Shown in pieces: positions 41,220 to 51,833 of a stretch of DNA of 64,000 bases; the first letter of the stretch is position 1, and each line of letters begins with the position of its first letter. The translations under genes were made by a program, and so were the position numbers. The DNA is taken from positions 60,332,002 through 60,396,001 of the forward strand of contig OZ038507.1 in the NCBI GenBank assembly GCA_964036315.1, written 5' to 3'. Source of the stretch: Acanthosepion esculentum (taxonomy: Eukaryota; Mollusca; Cephalopoda; Sepiida; Sepiidae). The notes under the pieces were generated by a model, which saw nothing but the letters and a program-made list of their open reading frames with translations, searched no databases and was not told where the DNA came from.

Positions 41220-42310
41220 CTTACCTATACATTGAGACACTAACTCTAATATATTTCTTTTTATTCACTGTATAGCGCACAACTAACAACACACACTGAT
41301 CGGTACCATATATTGTATTGGTATAATGTAGCGAACATTTTAAATTCGCCAGGTCTACTGATAAACACATTAAAGTCTACATCAACTCCTATAAAATATA
41401 AATACAATAGATTACATATCATACCTGCTAGTTTTTGTTTTTTTTTATAGTACTGCTATAACCTGAATATTCATAAGATACACTATGTAGAAGGTATTCT
41501 AATGTTTTTAATCTTACCTGGTATTTTAGAGTTAAGATTTTCATCATCTACTCAATACGGTAACATTGAAGTAACCTTTAAAATAATGTTGTAACATAAC
41601 TGCACAGAAAGTATGTTTTGACAGTATGTGTATATTCAATAAACTGCCATTATCTTTCATAAATCTGTCATTATTTACCTGTATACTGAGACACTAACCG
41701 TAATATCTTTCTATATGCGTTGTATAGCAAGCAACCTACAACACGTGCCGATAGGTATCGTCTATTGTATCGGTATAACTTAGCGAACATTTTATATTCA
41801 TCGTGTTTACTGATAAACACATTAAAGTCAACATCAGCTCCTATAAAATATAAATACCGTCGATTAGACATCATACCGGGTAGTTATTTTTTTTATATAT
41901 ATATAATACTGCTATGTATCGTACGTTATTGTAAAACAGTATCACTCATCTGGCATTTGCATCAGACAAACAATTAGTGACACCACCAACCTCATGCATC
42001 AGATTATGGAAAATATTCGGAAAAAAGATACTGAGGGATCTTAAAAATGTGATCACACAGGGTTTTATTGTGAATAAAATAATCATTTTTAAGCATTATT
42101 CACCTTGAAGCTGATATTTATAAAATACCCTATGCATGAGTTACCGTAACGTTTTTAAAATTGCATATCTTAGAGTTAAGTTTTTAATCATTAATGCAAA
42201 ATGCTAACTTTCAAGTAACCTTTAAAATAATGTTGTACCATAATTGCACTGTAATTATGCCTTTATGGCATGTGCATACTCAACAAACTGCTATTATGTT
42301 TCATAAAACT
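41220..42310. repeat. Tandem duplication of a ~440-bp segment
   Basis: TTACCTATACATTGAGACAC at 41221 recurs as TTACCTGTATACTGAGACAC at 41675. ACTGATAAACACATTAAAGT, TAAAATAATGTTGTA and CAATAAACTGCCATTAT-type blocks follow in both. The second copy carries an extra ~180 bases at about 41930-42110. Confidence 0.8.
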
Positions 42311-42349
42311 ATCATTACTATAATGAAACTGCGCAGATGACACGCATGT

Positions 42350-42845
42350 CATACTTACATTATTTGCACTATTCAGACTATTGTCGTCATCTTTGTCGCC
42401 ATATTTATTACAATGTTTCGGCCGTTGTACACTTCGGCCTTCTTCAGATGGCTGGAATGTCGAACTGAACCCTTTATTTCGCTCGCTGGCGTAGACTGTT
42501 CTAGTTCCACGTGCCATGTCTAATGGATGTCAGCTATCAGTTATCGGTTAAGGCAGTGGAGAACTTTCGGAGGGAAAAATTAACAGGAGATAACTGATAG
42601 CTGACATCCATTAAACATGGCACGTGGAACTAGAACAGTCTACCCCAGTGAGCGGAATAAAGGGTTCAGTTCGACATTCCAACCACCTGAAGAAAGCCGG
42701 AGCGTACAACGGCTGAAACGTTTTAATAAATATGGCGACAAAGATGAGGACAATAGTCTGAATAATCTAAATAATGTACATAATACCTAATAATATAATT
42801 CTCAAAATATATAATAATATATAATATATTTCTCAGAAATATAGA
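42350..42845. repeat. Head-to-head inverted pair of SINE-C copies
   Basis: Minus copy at 42350-42540 and plus copy at 42546-42845 share GGCACGTGGAACTAGAACAG and CCGGAGCGTACAACGGCTGA-type segments. Together they form an imperfect ~490-bp palindrome. Confidence 0.85.
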
Positions 42846-43270
42846 CAGATATTGATGTCATACCTAGTTGTTTGAATGGCTGCCTGAGTTAAACAGTACT
42901 TCAGTTAGTGTTTATACTTAGTGTATCAGCTGTCAGACGCAAATTATACTGTAGCGAAAAAAAAGGGTTCAGTTCGACATTCCAACCACCTGAAGAAAGC
43001 CGGGGCGTACAACGGCCGAAACATAATAAATATGGCGACAAAGATGAGGACAATAGTCCGAATAATGTAAATAATGTACATAATACCTCATCTCAGAAAT
43101 ATAAACAGATATTGATGTCATACCTAGTTGTTTGAATGGCTGCCTGAGTTAAACGGTACTTCAGTTAGTGTTTATACTTAGTGTATCAGGTGTCAGACGC
43201 AAATTGTACTGTAGCATTAATTGAATACTGAATCTGCGTTACTATTTTAGCGTTTTATATTGATGTCTAT
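42840..43270 (+). repeat. Duplicated segment with a SINE-C 3' part inside
   Basis: GATATTGATGTCATACCTAG to CAAATTATACTGTAGC (42850-42955) recurs at 43100-43215. A SINE-C fragment (42962-43110) lies between. The duplication borders include SINE-C sequence, suggesting recombination between SINE copies. Confidence 0.8.
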
Positions 43271-43679
43271 ATTAACATGTCAAATATGCAATGCAAGTTT
43301 TAGTGCGATATGTATTGTACGGTAAGTGTTGTACAGTAATTCTTAGGAATGCTGTTCCACTTGTTGACAACTTGGCTGGAAAAGGTTTTTTATTTTATAC
43401 CTGCCATATTAGTCAAACACTAGTTTTGGAAAGATTTGGGGGTGTGGGTGCTTGAAAACTTGACTTATATGCCATAATTCATAGTATATTTTGGGATTAT
43501 TACATTCTGCTCCAGTGTTTCGAATTACCTTCATCTTTTCTCAAATGATGACTGCATTTATTTATCTTTCGCTCTAGGTATATTTCTTATTCTCTTATGT
43601 TTTCATTTTATCACAAAATGACACAAGAACAACACAGTCTCCCAGAAATCTATTCCCATCTGCTTTTATATTAACTCTA
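43271..43679. other. No recognised feature
   Basis: Unassigned AT-rich DNA before the 96-bp array. Confidence 0.4.
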
Positions 43680-44660
43680 TTAAAACAATGACTGTATCAC
43701 CCAGTCCTGTGGTTCTGTTAGACTGTAGTATCCAGTCTGAAGAGATGGCATTCTTCTAAACTCACCTATTCTGACATTAACATAAAACCTCATTACCCAG
43801 TGCTGTGGTTCTGTTAGATTGTAGTATTCGGTCTGAAGAGATGGCACTCTTCTAATTTCACCTATTCTGACATTAACATAAAACCTCATTACCCAGTGCT
43901 GTGGTTCTGTTAGATTGTAGTATTCGGTCTGAAGAGATGGCACTCTTCTAATTTCACCTATTCTGACATTAAAATAAAACCTTATCACCCAGTCCTGTGG
44001 TTCTGTTAGATTGTAGTATTCAGTCTGAAGAGATGGTACTCTTCTAATTTCACCTATTCTGACATTAACATAAAACCTCATTACCCAGTGCTGTGGTTCT
44101 GTTAGATTGTAGTATTCGGTCTGAAGAGATGGCACTCTTCTAATTTCACCTATTCTGACATTAACATAAAACCTCATTACCCAGTGCTGTGGTTCTGTTA
44201 GATTGTAGTATTCGGTCTGAAGAGATGGCACTCTTCTAATTTCACCTATTCTGACATTAACATAAAACCTCATTACCCAGTGCTGTGGTTCTGTTAGATT
44301 GTAGTATTCGGTCTGAAGAGATGGCACTCTTCTAATTTCACCTATTCTGACATTAAAATAAAACCTTATCACCCAGTCCTGTGGTTCTGTTAGATTGTAG
44401 TATTCAGTCTGAAGAGATGGTACTCTTCTAATTTCACCTATTCTGACATTAACATAAAACCTTATCACCCAGTCCTGTGGTTCTGTTAGATTGTAGTATT
44501 CAGTCTGAAGAGATGGCACTCTTCTAATTTCACCTATTCTGACATTAACATAAAACCTCATTACCCAGTGCCGTGGTTCTGTTAGATTGTAGTATTTGGT
44601 CTGAAGAGATGGCACTCTTCTAATCTCAACTATTTTAACATTAACATAAAACCTTATCAC
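43680..44660 (-). repeat. 96-bp tandem repeat, ~10 copies, open on the minus strand
   Basis: Units of exactly 96 bp (spacing of ACCCAGTGCTGTGG about 43795, 43891, ...) keep one minus-strand frame open for 326 codons as a 32-residue repeat: RFYVNVRIGEIRRVPSLQ then TEYYNLTEPQHWVM. Two unit variants alternate (QHWVM with YVNV, QDWVI sometimes with YFNV). The differences I see are mostly amino-acid-changing, and the motif matches no domain I know, so I treat it as a satellite whose period happens to be a multiple of three. A genuine repetitive protein exon cannot be excluded. Confidence 0.8.
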
Positions 44661-44946
44661 TTGGTCCCTGATTTTGTGATTCTAAATTTTCTATCCAAGT
44701 TAAATTCACAAACCATCTCCTCTAAAGTGACTTCTAAGAAATGCTTGGTTGGTGAGTTTAACCTTTCATGCTGATGCTTTTCATTCTTTTGGCAAGGTTT
44801 TTAGAAACTTCAATAGATGAAGCCCTAGGTGTTCATAATGACATATTATATCAGCAAGCAGAAACTTAGTTTTTCCATCGTAGGTATATACTTATTTTTG
44901 GAAAAAACAAAGACAAAGGATTGTTATGATACCTTTATGAGCAATC

Positions 44947-45545
44947 AGGCTCGCCACAACTTCTTGTCCTTTGTTGCTGTAAACAATGTACATCTCCTCA
45001 ATATCACTCCCAGTCCCTGTTCTGCCATCCATTTACAAAAGCTTGTTAAATAGCTTGATCATGGCTCTCCACAACTTCCTATCCTTTGTAGCTCTAAGCA
45101 ATGTTCGTCTCCTCACTATCACTCCCAGTCCCTGTTCTGCCATCCATTTACACAAGCTTGTTAAATAGCTTGATCATGGCTCTCCACAACTTCCTATCCT
45201 TTGTAGCTCTAAGCAATGTTCGTCTCCTCACTATCACTCCCAGTCCCTGTTCTGCCATCCATTTACACAAGCTCGTTAAATAGCTTGATCATGACTCTCC
45301 ACAACTTCCTATAATTTTATAGCTCTAAGCAATGTTCATCTCCTCACTATCACTCCCAGTCCCTGTTCTGCCATCCATTTACACAAGCTCGTTAAATAGC
45401 TTGATCAAGGCTCTCCACTATTTCCTATACTTTGTAGCTCTAAGCAAGGTTCATCTCCTCACTATCACTCATAGTCCCTGTTCTGCCATCCATCTACACA
45501 AAACCTATTTGGTAGGCTACTCATTATTCTCCTGTCTCCCTTGAA
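44947..45545 (+). repeat. 115-bp tandem repeat, ~5 copies
   Basis: Each unit carries GGCTCTCCACAACTTCCTAT, CTCACTATCACTCCCAGTCC and TGTTCTGCCATCCATTTACA. Single dispersed relatives lie at 10505 and 30095. Confidence 0.92.
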
Positions 45546-45652
45546 GTATAAAACTCTACAAGACTTCTTTCCTCCTTAAGTCTTCAACTGCCTCTTTCTG
45601 ACTCCAAGAAACAGGCATCTGTTTTCTTTTAAACTTCCTCAATGATCTATAT

Positions 45653-45654
<2 letters not shown>

Positions 45655-45740
<86 letters not shown>
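45655..45740. repeat. (CT)n then (TA)n microsatellite
   Basis: CT to about 45686, TA to 45740. The foldback element begins directly after. Confidence 0.95.
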
Positions 45741-45744
<4 letters not shown>

Positions 45745-46096
45745 GAAATGGACAAAGTCCGACAATTATTTTTAGACATTTTTATGTTTAACATTCGTTT
45801 TATAGATACAAGTATTTAAGTAAATGCTCTGTTTTACAATAAACAGTATTAAACAACATTTACCGGCCTGAATGTCTAAGAAATTTTCATAGAAAATATT
45901 CATCCTCAGACAGGATTCAAACCTGTATCCTATACAGAACTGTCATATAGCCTGACGTGCCTTTAACCGATTTGGCCACAGAGGATTGTTCGGTTGGCAA
46001 GGTCAAATTTACTGCTTACAAATGTTTGTATCTATAAAAAGAATGTTAAACATATAAATGACTTAAAATAATTGTAGGACTTTATCCATTTCATAA
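45741..46096 (-). mobile_element. Foldback element carrying a class II tRNA-like sequence
   Basis: Long terminal inverted repeats of about 70 bp: TTATGAAATGGACAAAGTCC at 45741, and TTATGAAATGGATAAAGTCC read on the minus strand from 46096. Both continue to TTTTATAGATACAA. Between them on the minus strand lie TTTGACCTTGCCAAC, a cloverleaf-forming tRNA-like sequence (45985-45903), then GACATTCAGGCCGGTAAATG and a CTGTTTATTGTAAAACAG-type hairpin. The same TIR-bounded arrangement recurs at 51834-52193. Confidence 0.85.
45903..45985 (-). pseudogene. Class II tRNA-like sequence (Ser/Leu type), copy 1
   Basis: Acceptor TCCTCTG against CTGAGGA pairs at 6 of 7 positions. The anticodon-type arm is CGTCA-GGCTATA-TGACA. 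A long variable arm (TTCTGTATAGGATAC) and a perfect T arm ACAGG-TTTGAAT-CCTGT follow. The long variable arm is the class II hallmark. Position 33 is G instead of T and the anticodon position reads CTA, so it is not an ordinary functional tRNA. Confidence 0.8.
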
Positions 46097-46423
46097 TGTG
46101 TGACGTCAATTGTTTACATTTGATACGCCATGAGCAGTTATGAATGTACGTGAGAGATAAATGGAAGATTGAAGTTTATAAGCAGTAAATTTGACCTTGC
46201 CAACTGAATGATCCTCTGTGGCCGAATTGGTTAAAAGGCACGTCAGGCTATATGACGGTTCCGTATAGGATACAGGTTCGAATCCGGTCTGAGGACGAAT
46301 AGTTTCTATGAAAATTTCTTGGACATTCAGGCCGGTAAATGTTGTTTAATACTGTTTATTATAAAACAGAGCATTTACTTAAATATTTGTATCTATAAAA
46401 AGAATGTTAAACATAAAAATGTC

Positions 46424-46426
<3 letters not shown>
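46097..46426 (+). repeat. Second tRNA-like unit, opposite orientation, truncated by TA array
   Basis: Shares the flank AATTGTTTACATTTGATACG, TTTGACCTTGCCAACTGAAT, tRNA-like core, GACATTCAGGCCGGTAAATG and AAAAAGAATGTTAAACATAA with the other copies. Confidence 0.85.
46212..46295 (+). pseudogene. Class II tRNA-like sequence, copy 2
   Basis: Acceptor TCCTCTG/CTGAGGA, D region GGCCGAATTGGTTAAAAGGC (A-box-like), anticodon arm CGTCA-GGCTATA-TGACG (five perfect pairs), variable arm GTTCCGTATAGGATAC, T arm with GGTTCGAATCC (consensus B box). CTA at the anticodon position, G33. Confidence 0.85.

Positions 46427-46478
<52 letters not shown>
46427..46478. repeat. (TA)n array
   Basis: Truncates the tRNA-like unit. 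Confidence 0.95.
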
Positions 46479-46480
<2 letters not shown>

Positions 46481-46870
46481 TATTTTCAGCATTCTTCTGG
46501 AGAACGATATCTCTTTCACCTCAAGTCTCCTGTTCATCTTTAAGAAAATTGTCTAGTATTCACTGTCATGTCAGAGGATTGATATTATATAGCAGCTCAA
46601 CACTCTTTTCTTTGTTCCTATCAAAATTTTCCCGTTTCTTAATACCTTGTTTTGATTTTAGAAGGCATCTTTTACTATTCATTGCTTGCATCTTGGGCTC
46701 TCACTCACACTAATGACCATGCCTTCTGCTTTCTTAAAATCGATTGTTAGTCCTTTCTTCTCACTTTCCTTTGGCTGCCCCCTCTTGCTAATGACCAAGT
46801 GTTCCTTCTGTGTCTGACCTCAACACTGTGTTATCTGCATACTTATGTTGTTATGATTGTTTTTTTCTTA
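46479..46870 (-). pseudogene. LINE reverse transcriptase fragment (RTE/jockey-like)
   Basis: The minus strand, across frames, reads KCRYADNTVLRSDTEGTLG (the catalytic YADDT box altered to YADNT), then LTIDFKKAEGMVISVSESP, then, after a deletion, KKRVLSCYIISIL and MNRRLEVKEISFSRRMLKI. This order (YADDT, GLTIN-KKTE-MV, KKRVL-CYV-SIL, MKRRLEA-E-W-RRMLRI) is the C-terminal half of a common invertebrate endonuclease-reverse transcriptase LINE. Several stops and a frameshift make it a pseudogene, and the catalytic Asp change alone would inactivate it. Confidence 0.85.
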
Positions 46871-46879
46871 CTAATGTTC

Positions 46880-47830
46880 ACCCGATAGAAGGCCCAAGAG
46901 CCACTCAAGGTAGAGGGGTACTATGTGAACTTACGTTAGTGTAGGAAAGGACAAGCTGAAGTAGACTTTAGAAGTAACTGGAAACCTGTCATATCAGATG
47001 AAAATGAGTAACTACCGACACCAAGGTTCGAGCATGACACTCTGGACTGATGAGTATATGTTTTCCACCACATGTATAAATAGCGGTGTCCGGCTACTAA
47101 TTGGAGTTGATTATCGAGTTATTATTGCGTAACTATTGAGTGGAACTATCCAGTTGAATTAGTGTGAATTATTGTGCCTCAATGATTTGGGTTTTGATTT
47201 TTGATGATTTGGGATTTTGCTACTAACAAGGTATTCCCTGAAATGGTTAATTATCTTTGCATGACTTTTGCTTCTTTGTTCTTCTTGCATATTTATTTGT
47301 GATTGTAATTAAATACTATTTTAACATTGAAGTCTTGAGTTATACTTAATTATTTAATGGCCACCGTATGTGAAAAAAAAAACTTTTTTGAACAAGAAAC
47401 AAAAGATGAACCTCTACTCCTGTTCAAAAGAGTAGGAAGGAGTGTGAGCTGGATGATAGTCGCCTATCTACTCCTATTGAGGAGAAAATAATTAGTAAAT
47501 AAAATTTCAGACTTCAAACGGAGACGTTAGAAGTATAGAGAAGAAATAAACTTTACAAGGAGCTGGAAACCCAATCCTGAACAAGAAACAAGGGATAAAC
47601 CTCTACTCCTGTTCAAAAGAGTCAGGAGGAGTGTGAGCCGGGTGATAGTCGCCTATCTACTCATATTGAGGAGAAAATAATTAGTAAATAAAATTTCAGA
47701 CTTCAAACGGAGACGTTAGAAGTATAGAGTTGAAGTAGACTTTAGAAGGAACCGGAAACCTAATCCTTAACAAGAAAAAAGAGATAAACCTCTACTCCTG
47801 TTCAAAAGACCGGGGAGGAGTGAGAACTGG
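46880..47830 (+). repeat. Dispersed repeat, ~190-bp unit in about three tandem copies
   Basis: Starts CCCAAGAGCCACTCAAGGTA as at 4530. Units carry CTACTCCTGTTCAAAAGAGT, GGATGATAGTCGCCTATCTA, CTTCAAACGGAGACGTTAGA and CAATCCTGAACAAGAAACAA at about 47390, 47590 and 47740. An unrelated 350-base insert lies at 46990-47390. Confidence 0.85.
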
Positions 47831-47839
47831 ACCAATAAT

Positions 47840-48299
47840 AAATCCTGATAGGACTTCTAATTCTCTTGGGATCACCTCGCTGTAAAGGTTAAATAAATCT
47901 GGTGAGAAGACATATCTTTGTCTTATACTGCTTCCGTTTTTGTTTTTTTTGTACTTACTCAATTAATTTAGTATCTGCATGCTTCCAGACATACAAGTAC
48001 TCACCATGGCATGCACTCATTCAAAAATAATGGCTACAGTACTGATGAAGTACTTTTCACTGAAACTTCATTTAGCTTTTTGCATCTTGTACCGCACAAT
48101 ACTGCACATGCGTTGCCATTCCATACCACCCAACTCGTACCAGACATATACGTCATGTTAAGCCAGCTCGTTTCGATCTTTTTGCCCTCTTTAGTAAACA
48201 AGATGGATTTATAAAAAACTTCCATTAATGGCCACATCCCTGTGGCACATTTTTGACAGTTTTACCTGCATTTGAATGACTTTGTATTTTTTTTTAACT
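47840..48299. other. No recognised feature
   Basis: Short open frames on both strands without recognised domains. Confidence 0.4.
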
Positions 48300-49270
48300 A
48301 TAACATACTAAAATTTATAAGGAAACATTCGGCATTTATTGACCGAGAAGACAGTGCTACAAGAGTAACTAATTTTCTTCACTCCCTGGCCATCGGGCTG
48401 GGATCAAAGTGTTGTATCTGTTCTCGTCATCTCTAATTATAATGGTAATATTAACCGTTCCCTTATAAGGAAACATTCAGCTTTTATTCACTGAGCAGAC
48501 AGTGCTACAAAAGTTACTAATTTTCTTCACTGCCTGGTCACAGGCTGGGATCAAAGTGCTGTATCTGTTCTTGTAATCTCTAATGATATTAGCCGTTCCC
48601 TTATAAGGAAGTGTTCAGCATTTATAGACTGAGCAGACAGTGCTACTAGAATTACTAGTTCTCTTCACTCCTTGGTCATCGGGCTGGGATCAAAGTGTTG
48701 TATCTGTTCTCGTCATCTCTAATGATAATGGCACTATTAGCCATTGCCTTATAAATAAACATTTGGCATTTATTGACTGGGCAGAAAGTGCTACAAGTGT
48801 TACTAGTTTTCTTCACTCCCTGGTCATTGAGCTGGGATCAAAGTGTTGTATCTGTTCTCATCATCTCTAATGATAATTGTAGTATTAACTGCTCATTTAT
48901 AAAGAAACATTCAGCATTTATTGACTGAGCAGACAGTGCTACAAGAGTAACTAATTTTGTTCACTCCCTGGCCATCGAGCTGGGATCAAAGTGTTGTATC
49001 TGTTCTCGCCATCTCTAATTATAATGGCAATATTAGCCATTCCCTTATAATTTTCTATACTAATTTTCTTCACTGCCTGGTCACAGGCTGGGATCAAAGT
49101 GCTGTATCTGTTCTTGTAATCTCTAATGATATTAGCCGTTCCCTTATAAGGAAACATTCAGCATTTATAGAATGAGCAGAGAGTGCTACTAATCTCTAAT
49201 GGTGATTGTAATATTAACCGCTCCTATACAGAGAAACATTCGGCATTCATTGACTGGGCAACCAGTGCTA
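48300..49270. repeat. ~148-bp tandem repeat, 6-7 imperfect copies
   Basis: Units carry AGGAAACATTCGGCATTTAT, CTAATTTTCTTCACTCCCTG, GCTGGGATCAAAGTGTTGTA and CGTCATCTCTAATTATAATG. Copies start near 48320, 48468, 48608, 48751, 48902 and 49050-49148. Confidence 0.9.
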
Positions 49271-49560
49271 CTTTCAGTTGAAATTTATAATATCTTTTCT
49301 CTTAAAACAATTTTTCAGGAAAACAGGTTTCTCATGTTCAGTAGCTGTTTCCAGTATTGATGGGGGGAATTTCCTTTGTGACATTTGCTTTCATTCTGAT
49401 TCCAGATCATAGTTGCAGTTTTAGAAAGGTTTATCTTGTTTCTTGGAACACCTGTCAGAGAATGTTGATTTTTTTTTTGTTTTTTGTTCAAGATTATTCT
49501 TATCCCAGCTATGTATGTCTATGTCATCAGCAGACACCCTCACCTCATCATCAGTACATT
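49271..49560 (-). pseudogene. LINE reverse transcriptase fragment with ADDID box
   Basis: The minus strand reads SADDIDIHSWDKNNLEQ (the RT A/YADD box) and, after a frameshift, TGVPRNKINLSKTATMIW, the GLKIN-SKT-VM segment that follows it in LINE RTs. It lies directly next to the 148-bp array, which may be part of, or have grown from, that LINE's 3' region. Short and frameshifted. Confidence 0.65.
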
Positions 49561-49690
49561 AAACTCGGGAGGGAAAACAGGACCGTTGTCTTCTATTAGT
49601 AGATTCATTTGGGACGTGGCACAGAATTTAAATGACCAATACCCATCTCTTTACATTTACACCTGTAAATGTGCAGGGTATAGTTTATGG

Positions 49691-50599
49691 CAGTGGTTCC
49701 CAAACAATGCGGCACACCTCATAGGTGCAATGGAAGAGGAAAGCAGGTGAGGCGGAATGATTGAAAGACAATCAAAGGATTTAGATTTAGAAACAGTTTC
49801 AAATGATTTATACGCCAAAAATAAATATGATTTCCAAATTTAAAATATTATTATGGATTACTTGTAATTGCATGCATGAGTCCCAGTATGAGTAATCATC
49901 GACCATATATGCCGTTATGATATTTTTGCATTATATCAAGTATTAAGAATATAGTAACTACGGTCTGCAAATTGGAGGACAGAGTTATCAATGATAATGT
50001 TCTGACTGCGAAGACACAGTTATCTCCCTTTAACCCTCTGGATCTTCTTTACCTTAGGCTTTGCTGGCCCCTTTTCCCTGGCTCTTTCACTGGGACTTTC
50101 AGTTCTGACAAATATCAAAAATCAAAAAAAAAAGGGGAAGGCTTCTTTTTGTTGATGAGGAGATGAGAGTTTGGTTATCTCAAATTAGGCCTAATATAAA
50201 AGGAGATTACTCGTCAAAAACAAGCTCACACCTTTTCGTTGGATTTGTGTACTTTAATCATCTTTGCTATATACAGTGTAACCCGGATATAAGAGAGTTG
50301 TCGGGACCGGAGAAGAAATCTCTTATATCCGGGTTTCTCTTTATATCCGGGTTTGGTCTATTTTGTTTAGGTAAGTATGGCTCTAATTCAGGACCAGAGA
50401 AAATCTCTCTTATATCCGGGTTTATCTTATATCCGGGTCTCTTATATCCGGGTTACACTGTATTATATTCAACACACTATTAGTCAATTGTTTTTTTTTT
50501 ATTTTTAAGTGTACCTTTTATCACAAAAAATTTGGTGAGGCACGAGCAAATTTTAATTCTGAAAATGCGGCCAAGAGGAATAAAGTTTGGGAACCACTG
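49691..50599. mobile_element. hAT-like non-autonomous element
   Basis: Ends CAGTGGTTCCCAAAC and GTTTGGGAACCACTG are perfect inverted repeats. The flanking 8-mers GTTTATGG and GTCTATAG match at six of eight positions, as expected for a mutated 8-bp hAT target duplication. No transposase is visible; the interior holds a nested pogo-like MITE. Confidence 0.88.
50274..50460. mobile_element. pogo/Tigger-like MITE nested in the hAT-like element
   Basis: Begins CAGTGTAACCCGGATATAAG and ends with the complement CTTATATCCGGGTTACACTG. TA flanks both ends. The interior repeats TCTTATATCCGGGTTT several times. Confidence 0.88.
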
Positions 50600-51158
50600 G
50601 TCTATAGAAACATGAAATACACCAGGACTCCCATTTTTTCCATGTTGTACTCCTGATGAGTTTTGAAATGTTTCTGTAGTGGGGTCCTTGCCAGACTTGT
50701 AAGAATTTATGGGCTGATACAGTTCATCTATTTGATGCATTCGGTGGAGCTTGAAAGGAAGTTTCTAGTTTGGATGAGAAGATTAAGTCTCTATTTGATG
50801 CTGTCATATGTTGCTGAGAGGTCGACAGCATGTATACAACTTCCTATTAGAGAGGTATGCAATTTCCTGAAATTGTTTGATGGCATATATACCGTTGTTA
50901 CATCCTTCACCAGATGGGAAAACCAAACTGGTTCATGAGGAGATGGCTTACATAAATGCTATGACTTGATGGAGATTTCTGGAAATGAAAGCAATCCTGA
51001 CCTGAGTCAGTTTATTCAGAGATGTTTTGATGAGAGAAATCATGAAATTTTAATGATATTGACGATGAAAGTGATTGATTCTTCATATTAATTAACACAA
51101 CACGCCATGTTTTTAGATATATTCTTTATCTTTTATTTAGTCTCTTTTTCTGGGGTTT
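50600..51158. other. No supported gene
   Basis: A 91-codon frame at 50663-50938 (SVELERKFLVWMRRLSLYLM region) looks like possible decayed transposase or host-like protein, but I cannot identify it. Confidence 0.35.
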
Positions 51159-51335
51159 ATGGCCACATCACATTAAGGTAACTGGTTCACCGAAGTTAAG
51201 CAATGTTGAGCCTGGTCGAGAAAAAGTCAGAGCTGCATTCAGGGCTGGCACATACTACCCCTGAAACCCCTACCAACCAGTGGAGGCCCAAGCCTGACTG
51301 AGGGTCTCGAGCAGCGGTTTGTGACCTTCACTATC
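51159..51335 (+). pseudogene. 5S rRNA-derived relic with a SINE-like body
   Basis: TTTATGGCCACATCACATT, then GGTTCACCGAAGTTAAGCAA and TGTTGAGCCTGGTC follow 5S rRNA 5' half and box A, with a deletion between them. The 5S match then stops and box C is absent. The following block (CTGAAACCCCTACCAACCAG, TGGAGGCCCAAGCCTGACTG) is not 5S, so this is a 5S-headed SINE or processed relic. Confidence 0.75.
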
Positions 51336-51539
51336 TTATCACCATTTGTTTTTTTGTTTTTTCTACCTACATTTATATATGTTACAAATTAAACTTTTGC
51401 GGATTTCGACATTATTCTGAGATCCCCTTTTTTTTCATTCAAATCCAGGAACTGGTTTTGTTTCCTGAAATATCACGATATAAAATTCACTATTTTTTTA
51501 TCCATCATGTTGAATGTGCTAAACAAGAAAAATTTCAAA
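51336..51539. other. No recognised feature
   Basis: AT-rich spacer. Confidence 0.4.
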
Positions 51540-51775
51540 ATTGTTCGGACTGTTGTCCTCATCTTTATTGCCATATTCATGGTGTTTCAACCATTGAAAT
51601 GCTCTGGCTTTTATTCAGATGATTGGAATTTTTGAATCACCTGAAGAAGGTTAAGAACATACAACAGCCAAAATGTCGTGAATATGACAATAAAGATGAG
51701 GACAACAGTTCAAACACTGTAAATAGAGCAAATAATTACAACACCTCATCTCAGAGATATATCTTCCATGAATCT
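51540..51775. repeat. Head-to-head inverted pair of SINE-C 3' parts
   Basis: Minus part 51540-51635 and plus part 51637-51770 share GACTGTTGTCCTCATCTTTA with its complement, and CTGAAGAAGG with GCCAAAATGTCGTGAATA. More diverged than the pair at 42350. Confidence 0.75.
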
Positions 51776-51833
51776 CTCATGTACATTTATAACTGCTCAT
51801 GGTGTATCAAATATAAACAAATGACGTCACACA

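Noticed and set aside
43680..44660. CRISPR-like array
   Set aside because: Units are contiguous 96-bp tandem repeats with no unique spacers, and the DNA is eukaryotic.
46212..46295. Functional suppressor-type tRNA gene (CTA anticodon)
   Set aside because: Four mutated copies share long non-tRNA flanks and lack T33, so these are tRNA-derived repeat modules.
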